Assembly: GCA_030831375.1 (NCBI GenBank)
Contig: JAURLF010000024.1
Location: 1 to 12,497 of the forward strand
From: Gaiellales bacterium
GTDB lineage: Bacteria; Actinomycetota; Thermoleophilia; Gaiellales; F1-60-MAGs149
DNA length: 12,497 nucleotides
Reading direction: 5' to 3'
The translations under genes and the position numbers were made by a program. Shown here piece after piece: positions 7,118 through 12,497 of the stretch (position 1 is the stretch's first letter; each line of letters starts with the position of its first letter). The notes below the pieces were generated by a model. It did not search any database. It was not told the DNA's origin and was given only the letters and a program-made list of their open reading frames with translations.

Positions 7118-8461
7118 CTAGAGATCCCCCCGTGCCAGGTCGGCGAACGTCGTGAAGTGCGGCATGAAGGCCAGGTCGACCGCGCCGACCGCGCCGTTGC
7201 GGTGCTTCGCCACGATCAGCTCGGCCGTGCCGGGCTTCTCGGACGTCTCCTTGTTGTAGTAGTCGTCGCGGTAGATGAACATCACGACGTCGGCGTCCTG
7301 CTCGATCGATCCGGATTCCCTCAGGTCCGACAGCAGCGGCCGCTTGTCCGTCCGCTGCTCGACGGCGCGCGAGAGCTGGGACAGCGCGATCACCGGCACG
7401 TTGAGATCGCGCGCGAGCGCCTTCAGGGAGCGGGAGATCTGGCTGATCTCCTGGACGCGGTTCTCGACGGAGGAGTCGCCCTGCATGAGCTGCAGGTAGT
7501 CCACCATGACGAGCCCCAGGTCGGGCTCCTTGAGCTTGAGGCGGCGCGCCTTGGAGCGGATCTCCATCAGGTTGACGTTGGCGGTGTCGTCGATGTAGAT
7601 CGGCGCGCCGGTCAGCCGGTTGCAGGCGTCCTGGACCTTGTTCCAGTCCTCGTCGCGGAGGTCGCCGCGGCGCATGCGCATCGAGTCGACGCGCGACTCG
7701 GAGGAGATGAAGCGCTGCGCGATCTCGCCGCGCGACATCTCGAGGCTGAAGATCAGGACGGGCACGCGGGCGACGACGCCGAGGTGCCGGGCGATGCCGA
7801 GCGCGAGCGACGTCTTGCCCATCGCGGGACGGGCGGCGAGGATGATCAGGTTCGAGTCCTGGAAGCCGGAGGTGATCGCGTCGAGGCCCTTGAGGCCGGA
7901 CGGCTGGCCGACGAGGCCGCGGTGCTCGGCGGCGTTCGCCATCCGCTCGACCTCCTCCGGCAGGAGGTCGGCGATCGGCGCGACCTCGCCGGTGGCGCGC
8001 TCCTGGGAGACGTCGAAGATGGCGGACTCGGCGCGGTCGAGGATGTCGCGCACGTCGCCCTGGCGGCCGTAGCCGAGCTCGGCGATCTCGAGGCCGGCGG
8101 CGGCGACGCGGCGCAGGAGCGCGAGGTCGCGGACGATCTGGGCGTGGCTCTTGGCGTTGGCGGCGACGGTGACGGCGCTGGCCAGGCCGAACACGAAGCC
8201 CTTGCCGCCGACGTCCTCGAGCTTCCCCATCCGCTCGAGCTCGTCGGACACCGTGACGGCGTCGACGGGCTCGGAGCGGTTGAGCAGGGCGAGGATCGCC
8301 CGGTAGACCGTGCCGTGCGCCTCGCGGTAGAAGTCGCCGGGGTCGGCGATCACCTCGGAGACCGTGATCACGGCCTGCTCGTTGAGCAGCATCGCGCCGA
8401 GGACGGACTCCTCGGCGTCGAGGTCCTGCGGCGGGAGGTTCGCCTCGGGCAGCGGGGGCAT
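7118..8461 (-). CDS. dnaB: Replicative DNA helicase DnaB
   Basis: DnaB is the hexameric ring helicase that unwinds DNA at the replication fork and binds primase. The 447-residue protein begins with the DnaB N-terminal domain (PPQDLDAEESVLGAMLLN, 10-27). A linker follows, then the RecA-like C-terminal domain with Walker A ARPAMGKTS (210-218), Walker B LVMVDYLQLM (317-326), and the late motifs SQLSRAVEQR (361-370) and DLRESGSIEQDADVVMF (379-395). The length and continuous motifs show there is no intein, which dnaB genes of actinobacteria sometimes carry at the Walker A site. It follows rplI by 12 bases with a GGGGA ribosome binding site, the usual rplI-dnaB order. Confidence 0.98.
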   Translation of the reverse strand: MPPLPEANLPPQDLDAEESVLGAMLLNEQAVITVSEVIADPGDFYREAHGTVYRAILALLNRSEPVDAVTVSDELERMGKLEDVGGKGFVFGLASAVTVAANAKSHAQIVRDLALLRRVAAAGLEIAELGYGRQGDVRDILDRAESAIFDVSQERATGEVAPIADLLPEEVERMANAAEHRGLVGQPSGLKGLDAITSGFQDSNLIILAARPAMGKTSLALGIARHLGVVARVPVLIFSLEMSRGEIAQRFISSESRVDSMRMRRGDLRDEDWNKVQDACNRLTGAPIYIDDTANVNLMEIRSKARRLKLKEPDLGLVMVDYLQLMQGDSSVENRVQEISQISRSLKALARDLNVPVIALSQLSRAVEQRTDKRPLLSDLRESGSIEQDADVVMFIYRDDYYNKETSEKPGTAELIVAKHRNGAVGAVDLAFMPHFTTFADLARGDL

Positions 8462-8473
8462 CCCGCGTCCCCG

Positions 8474-9064
8474 CTACGCGTCCGTCTCGGCGGCGTCGTC
8501 CGCCGCGGCCTCGAGGTCCGCCTCGGGCGCCTCGACGGCCTCGATCTCGGCGACGGCCTCGGCCTCGACCTCGGCGGGGGCCTCCTCGAACTCGAAGCCC
8601 TCGGCCTGCACGACCTGCGTCTTGACGGCGGCGCGGACGCCGGTGAAGACGTCGATCTCGACGAGGTACGAGCCGATCGCCTTGATCGGCTCCTCGAGGC
8701 GGATCTTGCGGCGGTCGACGCGGATCTTGCGGGCGCGCCAGATCTCGTCGGCGAGGTCGGCCGCGGTGACGGAGCCGTAGAGACGGCCGTCGGGGCCGGA
8801 GCGGGCCGGGATCGTGAGCACCGTCTTGGTCAGCGTGGCCGCGATGTCCTGGGCCTGCTCGGCGGTGCGGGCCTCCTGCGCGGCGCGCGTGGCCGCGAGC
8901 TTCTCGACCTCGGCGATGCGCGCCGAGGTCGCCTCCTCGGCGAGCTTGCGCGGCACGAGGTAGTTGCGGAGGTAGCCGCGGCTGACGGCGACGATGTCGC
9001 CGCGGTGGCCGAGGTGCTCGACGTCGTCGAGCAGGATCGCCTTGCGGGTAGCGGTGCGTGCCAT
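8474..9064 (-). CDS. rplI: 50S ribosomal protein bL9 with acidic C-terminal extension
   Basis: bL9 binds 23S rRNA near the L1 stalk and helps maintain reading frame. The N-terminal domain (about 1-40) has the L9 signature GHRGDIVAVSRGYLRNYLVP at 19-38. A long connecting helix follows (about 41-80), then the C-terminal domain with DGRLYGSVTAADLADEI (92-108). Homology ends near residue 153. The remaining 43 residues are almost entirely Glu, Asp, Ala and Val, making a 196-residue protein against about 150 for typical L9. The start is ATG 9064, 11 bases after the ssb stop with a GAGGA ribosome binding site. rpsR, normally between ssb and rplI, is missing. Confidence 0.96.
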   Translation of the reverse strand: MARTATRKAILLDDVEHLGHRGDIVAVSRGYLRNYLVPRKLAEEATSARIAEVEKLAATRAAQEARTAEQAQDIAATLTKTVLTIPARSGPDGRLYGSVTAADLADEIWRARKIRVDRRKIRLEEPIKAIGSYLVEIDVFTGVRAAVKTQVVQAEGFEFEEAPAEVEAEAVAEIEAVEAPEADLEAAADDAAETDA

Positions 9065-9075
9065 CGGGGTCCTCG

Positions 9076-9552
9076 TCAGAAGGGGATGTCGTCGTCGGCC
9101 GCGGCGCCGCCGCCGGCCCACTGGTCGGGAATGTCCGCCGCCGGCTCGGGGGCCGCCGCGGGGGCGCCCCAGTCGCCGCCGCCGGCGCTCGCACCGCCGC
9201 CGCCACCGCCGCCCTCGCGGGGGCCGATGAACTGGACGGAGTCGGCGATGACCTCGACGCGCTCGCGCTTGCCGGAGCCGTCCTTGGCCTCGTACTCGCT
9301 CCAGGACAGGCGGCCGTCGACCGCGACCTGGCGGCCCTTGGCGAGGTAGCGCGCGACGTTGTCGGCCTGCGCGCCGAAGGTGGTGACGTTGAAGTAGTTC
9401 GGCTCCTCCACCCACTCGCCCGTGTCGCCGCGCTTTCTGCGGTTGTTCACGGCGATGCGGATGGTGCAGACGGAGAGCCCGCTGCCGGTGGAGCGCAGCT
9501 CGGGGTCGCGGGTCAGGTTGCCCACGAGGATGACCCGGTTGATGTTCGCCAT
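9076..9552 (-). CDS. ssb: Single-stranded DNA-binding protein
   Basis: SSB coats single-stranded DNA as a tetramer and recruits repair and replication proteins through its tail. The 158-residue protein has an N-terminal OB fold (about 1-110) opening MANINRVILVGNLTRDPELR, with aromatic residues Y53, F54, F59, W84 and Y87 in DNA-contacting regions. It is followed by a Gly-run linker (113-127), an Ala/Pro-rich segment, and the canonical acidic tip DDDIPF at the end. ATG at 9552 is preceded by a GAAAGG ribosome binding site. The place after rpsF is the standard one, although the rpsF-ssb gap here is 100 bases, wide for this operon. Confidence 0.98.
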   Translation of the reverse strand: MANINRVILVGNLTRDPELRSTGSGLSVCTIRIAVNNRRKRGDTGEWVEEPNYFNVTTFGAQADNVARYLAKGRQVAVDGRLSWSEYEAKDGSGKRERVEVIADSVQFIGPREGGGGGGGASAGGGDWGAPAAAPEPAADIPDQWAGGGAAADDDIPF

Positions 9553-9615
9553 TTCGGTGACCTTTCTGCGGTTCGGTGCCCGGAGGTCGATCGTCGTCGC
9601 GGTGCCGTTACGCGG

Positions 9616-9621
9616 AGCCTA
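9616..9621 (-). promoter_or_regulatory. Possible internal -10 element for ssb
   Basis: The 100-base gap between rpsF and ssb holds a TAGGCT hexamer on the minus strand, identical to the one before purB. It would give an untranslated leader of roughly 55-60 bases before ssb. No -35 match is seen. An extra promoter here would let ssb-rplI-dnaB-purA be transcribed apart from rpsF. This is weak evidence based on one hexamer. The gap also holds two copies of CGGGTTC (9632-9638 and 9648-9654). Confidence 0.25.
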
Positions 9622-9652
9622 CGCATCCGCACGGGTTCGCGCCGGATCGGGT

Positions 9653-9973
9653 TCAGGAACCCGCCGCAGCCTCCGCCTTCCGCGCGGGACGCGCCTGGTG
9701 GACGGCCTTGTGGCGCAGGACCTCGTCGGTGATCGAGAGGACGCGCTGGGCCTCGTCGAGGGCCGGCGGGTCGCAGGTGAAGCGGATCACCCAGTAGTCG
9801 CCCTCCTCGCGCTTGCGGATCGGGAACTGCAGCTTGCGCCGCCCCCACGGGTCGATCGCGTCCCAGGTGCCGCCGCCGCCGAGGATGATGTCGCGGATGC
9901 GGTGCACGACCTCCTCCTGGCGCGCCTCGTCCACCTCGGGGTCGAGGATCAGCATGAACTCGTAGGCGGTCAC
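9653..9973 (-). CDS. rpsF: 30S ribosomal protein bS6
   Basis: bS6 binds the central domain of 16S rRNA together with bS18. The 106-residue product opens TAYEFMLILDPEVDE, the S6 first strand. It contains DPWGRRKLQFPIRKREEGDYWVIRF (41-65), the strongly conserved S6 core, and ends with a short Ala/Lys-rich tail. The start is GTG at 9973, chosen because it gives the normal S6 N-terminus; the frame is open further upstream but that part does not resemble anything. A GAAAGG sequence lies 12 bases before GTG, a little far. It is the first gene of the ssb-rplI-dnaB run. Its assembly partner bS18 is not encoded in this operon. Confidence 0.96.
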   Translation of the reverse strand: MTAYEFMLILDPEVDEARQEEVVHRIRDIILGGGGTWDAIDPWGRRKLQFPIRKREEGDYWVIRFTCDPPALDEAQRVLSITDEVLRHKAVHQARPARKAEAAAGS

Positions 9974-10032
9974 GGGTCTGGTCGGCCTTTCGGTCTGGGG
10001 TGCGCGCGCACAGGGGCGCCGCCGCGAGCGGG

Positions 10033-10038
10033 AATGTA
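10033..10038 (-). promoter_or_regulatory. Candidate -10 element of the rpsF operon
   Basis: TACATT on the minus strand in the 120-base gap between rpsF and the divergent small gene at 10094. It would give a leader of about 50 bases before the rpsF GTG, which carries a ribosome binding site. The upstream region is too GC-rich to show a -35 element. Confidence 0.35.
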
Positions 10039-10080
10039 GCAGCGACGCGCGGCCGGGGCGACGGGCACCCGGCGGGGCGC

Positions 10081-10086
10081 TACGCT
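10081..10086 (+). promoter_or_regulatory. Candidate -10 element for a leaderless small gene
   Basis: TACGCT followed by 7 bases and the ATG at 10094. There is no Shine-Dalgarno between them. The spacing places the transcription start at the start codon, as in leaderless actinobacterial mRNAs. No -35 is recognised. Confidence 0.4.
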
Positions 10087-10093
10087 CCCGCCC

Positions 10094-10468
10094 ATGCGCC
10101 AGCGCACCGTCGTCTCCGCCGCCCTCGCCGGGGCCGCCATCGCCGTTGCGGCGGGCGCCGCGACCCTGCCCCGCGCCTGGCGCCGGCTGCGTGGCGGTGC
10201 GCCGGCCGAGGTGCCCTTCGAGGACGCCTTCGAGGGCCCCTTCGGCGACCCGGAGGGCCCGTACGACCCGGAGGCGAACGCGGCGCTGCGCGACGAGCTG
10301 CGCGACCGCGTCGCCGACCTCGAGCGGGAGCCGGAGGCGCCCGTCGCGGAGCCCGTCGAGCCGGACCTCGTGGTCGAGGGCGCTCCGGGCGCGGACCCCG
10401 CGCTCGAGACGGCGCGGGCGCGGCTGCGCCAGCGGGCCGACGCGGCGCGCGAGGGCTTCCGGGGCTAG
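10094..10468 (+). CDS. Small membrane-anchored protein of unknown function
   Basis: I do not recognise this 124-residue protein. Residues 1-5 (MRQRT) are basic and 6-25 form one Ala/Val/Ile-rich hydrophobic segment, a likely membrane anchor or uncleaved signal. A basic stretch RAWRRLR (27-33) follows the segment. If the positive-inside rule holds, this positive side stays in the cytoplasm. The middle (38-60) is acidic and rich in Pro, Gly and Phe. The remainder alternates charged helical stretches (61-80, 101-123) with a Pro/Glu/Val linker. No catalytic motif or cysteine is seen. It is divergent from rpsF and its stop overlaps that of the lipoate-pathway gene. Strong third-position GC in this frame and a plausible leaderless promoter support it as a real gene. 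Confidence 0.7.
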   Translation: MRQRTVVSAALAGAAIAVAAGAATLPRAWRRLRGGAPAEVPFEDAFEGPFGDPEGPYDPEANAALRDELRDRVADLEREPEAPVAEPVEPDLVVEGAPGADPALETARARLRQRADAAREGFRG

Positions 10469-11154
10469 CCGGCGGCGAGCCGGCCGAGCGGCGCGGCGAG
10501 CACGTCCCAGAGGCCGGCGGGCGTGGCCGAGCCGCACCCCGCGGATCCCGCCAGCATCGCCGTCGCCGCGAGCGCGTCGCGCAGCTCGTCGCCGTCGACC
10601 AGGTGGTCCGCGACCGTGCCCGGCGTCGTCGTCACGGGCACGGCGATCTGGTGCAGGACGGCGCCGCGGCGGCGGCGCTGGGCGAGGCCCACGAGCTTGC
10701 GGCCGTCGTCGAGGACGACCTCGTAGGGCGAGATGCCGGCCCAGCAGGCGCGCCGGGCGGCGGCGCGGCGGACCTCGTCGAGCTGCCGCGCCTCCTCCAC
10801 GGTGACGGTGCGGCAGCCGACGCCGAGTCCGCGCAGGGCGTCGCGGACGGCCTCGCCGACGGGCCGGTACGCGTCCGTCACGTCCTCGGGAGCGAGCGGG
10901 TGGCCGGCGGGCACGGCGAGGTCGACGAGCAGGGTGCCCGCATCGCAGAGGACGGCCCCGCCGCCGGTGCCGCGGCGCGCGACCGGGATCCCGGGCCGGG
11001 CGTCCGCCGCGGGCTGGGCGGAGCCGAGGACGAGTGCGGCGGGCTCGACGACGCAGGCGACGAGGCCCACCGCCCCGGCCTGCGCGGCCTCGAGCAGGCT
11101 GGGCCCGAGGGCGACGTAGGCGTCGGCGTCGAGCCGGCGCGGGGGCTCCGTCAC
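10465..11154 (-). CDS. Lipoate ligase/octanoyltransferase family protein (LplA/LipM-like)
   Basis: A 229-residue single-domain protein of the biotin/lipoate A/B protein ligase fold. Such enzymes attach lipoate or octanoate to a lysine of lipoyl domains or of GcvH. The lipoate-binding RRGTGGGAVLCDAGTLLVDLA is at 60-80 and GRKLVGLAQRRRRGAVLHQ at 151-169, with K153 in the position of the conserved lysine. C137, in the ACWAGISPYEVV segment, aligns by pattern with the catalytic cysteine of LipM-type octanoyltransferases, and there is no LplA C-terminal accessory domain. A LipM-like transferase is therefore as likely as a ligase. The start is GTG at 11154, overlapping the csoR stop as GTGA. It is thus coupled to a copper regulator, an unusual partner. 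Its stop shares a CTAG with the convergent gene. Confidence 0.85.
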   Translation of the reverse strand: MTEPPRRLDADAYVALGPSLLEAAQAGAVGLVACVVEPAALVLGSAQPAADARPGIPVARRGTGGGAVLCDAGTLLVDLAVPAGHPLAPEDVTDAYRPVGEAVRDALRGLGVGCRTVTVEEARQLDEVRRAAARRACWAGISPYEVVLDDGRKLVGLAQRRRRGAVLHQIAVPVTTTPGTVADHLVDGDELRDALAATAMLAGSAGCGSATPAGLWDVLAAPLGRLAAG

Positions 11155-11447
11155 GCGCGCCGCCCGGCGAGGCGGCCGACGGCGGCCATCAGCTCCTCGA
11201 TCCGCTCCTCCTCGGTGCCGGGGCCGTGCCCGCCGACGACGCAGTGGCGGACGTGCTCGTCGAGCACGCCGAGGGCGACCCGGTCGAGGGCGGCGCGGGC
11301 GGCGGCGATCTGCGTCAGCACGTCGATGCAGTAGCGGTCCTCCTCGACCATCCGCGCGACGCCGCGGACCTGGCCCTCGACCCGCGACAGGCGCGCGAGG
11401 AGCTCGTCCTTGGTGGCGGCGTAGCCGCCCGTGGCGGAGGTGTCCAT
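11151..11447 (-). CDS. csoR: Copper-sensing transcriptional repressor CsoR
   Basis: CsoR is an all-helical homotetrameric repressor that leaves its operator when it binds Cu(I). The 98-residue protein shows the family core LLARLSRVEGQVRGVARMVEEDRYC (16-40). The Cu(I) ligands are C40, H65 and C69, spaced like the Cys-His-Cys set of Mycobacterium tuberculosis CsoR. The second-shell residues Y39 and E85 also match by position. The intact ligand set favours copper sensing over the related persulfide (CstR) and formaldehyde (FrmR) sensors. It diverges from copA across a 51-bp gap holding its likely operator. ATG at 11447 has no Shine-Dalgarno and sits 6 bases after a TAGGGT hexamer, suggesting leaderless, self-repressed expression together with the downstream lipoate-pathway gene. 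Confidence 0.94.
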   Translation of the reverse strand: MDTSATGGYAATKDELLARLSRVEGQVRGVARMVEEDRYCIDVLTQIAAARAALDRVALGVLDEHVRHCVVGGHGPGTEEERIEELMAAVGRLAGRRA

Positions 11448-11453
11448 GCACGC

Positions 11454-11459
11454 ACCCTA
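11454..11459 (-). promoter_or_regulatory. Candidate -10 element for csoR
   Basis: TAGGGT on the minus strand within the outer arm of the symmetric element, 6 bases before the csoR ATG. This fits a leaderless transcript. It mirrors the copA element. Confidence 0.5.
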
Positions 11460-11483
11460 CCACAATACCCCCCGGGGGTATGG

Positions 11484-11489
11484 TAGGGT
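11484..11489 (+). promoter_or_regulatory. Candidate -10 element for copA
   Basis: TAGGGT on the plus strand, 9 bases before the copA ATG at 11499, with no Shine-Dalgarno between. It lies in the outer arm of the CsoR element, so a bound repressor would block it directly. Confidence 0.5.
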
Positions 11490-11498
11490 GCGTCGGCG

Positions 11499-12497
11499 AT
11501 GCCCTCCGCCTCCCCGCACGTAGCCCCCGAGCACGTCGACCTCGCCCTCGAGGGCCTGCACTGCGCCGCCTGCGTCGGCCGCACCGAGGCCGCGCTCGAG
11601 GCCGTGCCAGGCGTCGCGCGCGCCACCGTCAACCTCGCCACCGAGCGCGCCGCCGTCGACTTCGACCCTGGGATCACCTCGGTGCCCCGCCTCGTGCGGG
11701 CCGTCGCCGAGGCCGGCTACGGCGCCGCGCCCGTGACCCGCTCTGGGTCGCGCCCGGCGGGCCGCGACCCGCTGGTCCCACGCGCGATCGCGGCGGCTGT
11801 TCTGAGCGTTCCCATCGTGCTCCTGTCGATGGTCCCCGCCCTGCAGTTCCCCGGCTGGGGCTGGCTGGCCGGCGCCCTCGCCACCCCCGTCGCGCTGTGG
11901 TGCGCGTGGCCGTTCCACCGCGCCGCCTGGGCCGCGCTGCGCCACCGCAGCGCCTCGATGGACACCCTCATCTCGCTCGGCGTGCTCACCGCCTGGACGT
12001 CGTCGACCGTCGCGCTCATCGCCACCGACGCTGCGTCGGCGCCGATGCACATGTCGCTGACCGCCCGCGGCCACGCGGGCGCCCTCACCTTCGAGGTCGC
12101 GGCGGTCGTCACGGCGCTGCTCCTCGTCGGGCGCGTCCTCGAGCTGCGCGCCCGCCGCCGCGCGGGCGACGCGGTCCGCGCGCTCGGCGAGCTGTCCGCA
12201 CCCGACGCCGTGCTCGTCCGCCCCGACGGCGACGTCGTCGTGCCCGCCGCCGCGCTCGCCGTCGGCGACCGCGTCCGCGTCCGCCCGGGCGAGCGGATCG
12301 CCGTCGACAGCCGCGTCGTCGAGGGCTCCTCCTCCCTCGACCTGTCGCTCCTGACCGGCGAGAGCGCGCCCGTCGACGTCGGCCCGGGCGACGACGTGCC
12401 CGGCGGCGCGCTCAACACCACGGGGGCGCTCGTGGTCGAGGCGCTGCGCGTCGGCGCCGACTCGGCCGCCGCGCGGATCACCCGCCTCGTCGAGCAG
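11499..12497 (+). CDS. copA: Copper-translocating P-type ATPase, N-terminal part (cut by window edge)
   Basis: An open frame of 333 codons runs from ATG 11499 to the window edge without a stop. It encodes the first part of a P1B-type ATPase that pumps Cu(I) out of the cytoplasm. An HMA domain occupies about 13-78, with the metal-binding pair C22/C25 in GLHCAAC (the usual Met is Leu and Thr is His). Membrane segments follow near 95-115, 121-138, 155-175 and 196-215, with SMDTLISLG at 153-161 typical of CopA. The actuator domain carries VRPGERIAVD (261-270) and LTGES (285-289). The phosphorylation DKTGT and the CPC membrane motif lie beyond the edge, so metal specificity rests on the HMA domain and the CsoR box. 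Control by CsoR is expected. Confidence 0.95.
   Translation, partial: MPSASPHVAPEHVDLALEGLHCAACVGRTEAALEAVPGVARATVNLATERAAVDFDPGITSVPRLVRAVAEAGYGAAPVTRSGSRPAGRDPLVPRAIAAAVLSVPIVLLSMVPALQFPGWGWLAGALATPVALWCAWPFHRAAWAALRHRSASMDTLISLGVLTAWTSSTVALIATDAASAPMHMSLTARGHAGALTFEVAAVVTALLLVGRVLELRARRRAGDAVRALGELSAPDAVLVRPDGDVVVPAAALAVGDRVRVRPGERIAVDSRVVEGSSSLDLSLLTGESAPVDVGPGDDVPGGALNTTGALVVEALRVGADSAAARITRLVEQ

Larger units (their letters stand above)
11451..11492. promoter_or_regulatory. CsoR operator inside a 42-bp symmetric csoR-copA divergent promoter
   Basis: The outer arms CGCACCCTACCA (11451-11462) and TGGTAGGGTGCG (11481-11492) are perfect reverse complements. Inside lies ATACCCCC (11465-11472), one C, and GGGGGTAT (11474-11481), the G/C-run dyad known for CsoR boxes. 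The inner centre is offset 1.5 bases from the outer centre. One operator between divergent genes should repress both csoR and copA until Cu(I) is present. Confidence 0.9.

Noticed and set aside
7118..8461. Possible intein in dnaB
   Set aside because: The helicase motifs are continuous and the length, 447 residues, is that of an uninterrupted DnaB.
4548..9206. A single minus-strand open frame of about 1550 codons across purD, purA, dnaB, rplI and part of ssb
   Set aside because: Only the last 421 codons, purD, are real. The rest is an Arg/Pro/Ala-rich shadow frame that overlaps well-recognised genes in another frame.
5843..9349. A plus-strand open frame of about 1170 codons antisense to purA, dnaB, rplI and ssb
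   Set aside because: It is rich in Val, Asp, Arg, Gly and His with no domain, as expected for the complement of GC-rich genes. All genes on the other strand are certain.
9649..9662. Small inverted repeat GGGTTC/GAACCC at the rpsF stop
   Set aside because: The stem is 5-6 bases, no U-run follows, and the operon continues. Such short repeats are expected by chance here.
11457..12481. Minus-strand open frames antisense to the right-hand copper ATPase gene
   Set aside because: The plus-strand frame has clear HMA and actuator motifs. The antisense products are Arg/Ser/Thr/Gly-rich shadows.
1..12497. tRNA, rRNA, CRISPR array, insertion sequence or known riboswitch
   Set aside because: I read the gaps between genes on both strands and saw none of these. 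All gaps are about 120 bases or shorter.

Overview
The window is very GC-rich, gene-dense bacterial DNA with frequent GTG/TTG starts, 4-base start/stop overlaps and TANNNT hexamers just upstream of start codons. PurS and small-type PurQ occur as separate proteins, and CsoR controls copper. Together these point to an actinobacterium. Class Thermoleophilia (Solirubrobacterales or Gaiellales relatives) is my guess from the gene order and protein style; no rRNA or other decisive marker is present.

Layout. Nearly everything from about 9973 down to 1 is on the minus strand and reads right to left: rpsF (bS6), ssb, rplI (bL9), dnaB, purA, purD, a small vapBC-type toxin-antitoxin pair, purB, purC, purS, purQ, a Rieske ferredoxin, and a flavoprotein ferredoxin reductase cut off by the left edge. 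Most junctions overlap or abut (dnaB/purA, purA/purD, purB/purC, purC/purS, purS/purQ), so the run looks like one or two long translationally coupled operons. It joins replication and ribosome genes to de novo purine synthesis: purD, purQ and purS act early, purC and purB in the middle, and purB and purA make AMP from IMP. The purL and purF genes are not in view. The rpsR gene (bS18), usually between ssb and rplI, is absent.

The vapBC pair sits between purD and purB, has visibly different codon use, and is preceded by an AT-richer inverted repeat. It looks like an insertion into the purine cluster. Its antitoxin seems to lack the N-terminal DNA-binding half of a VapB.

On the right, rpsF diverges from a small unrecognised membrane-anchored protein (10094-10468). 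That gene converges, through one shared CTAG stop tetramer, on a LipM/LplA-like lipoate-pathway enzyme translationally coupled to csoR. csoR diverges from a copper P-type ATPase (copA, truncated by the right edge). The 51-bp gap between them holds a 42-bp symmetric element: a CsoR-type box flanked by mirrored -10 hexamers. The arrangement predicts that copper induces both the exporter and the lipoate-pathway enzyme.

No stretch over 300 bases lacks a gene; the longest gaps are about 120 bases. I saw no tRNA, rRNA, CRISPR array, insertion sequence or intein. Most of the window is core housekeeping. The points most worth a second look are the csoR-lipoate enzyme coupling, the truncated antitoxin with its upstream repeat, and the missing rpsR.
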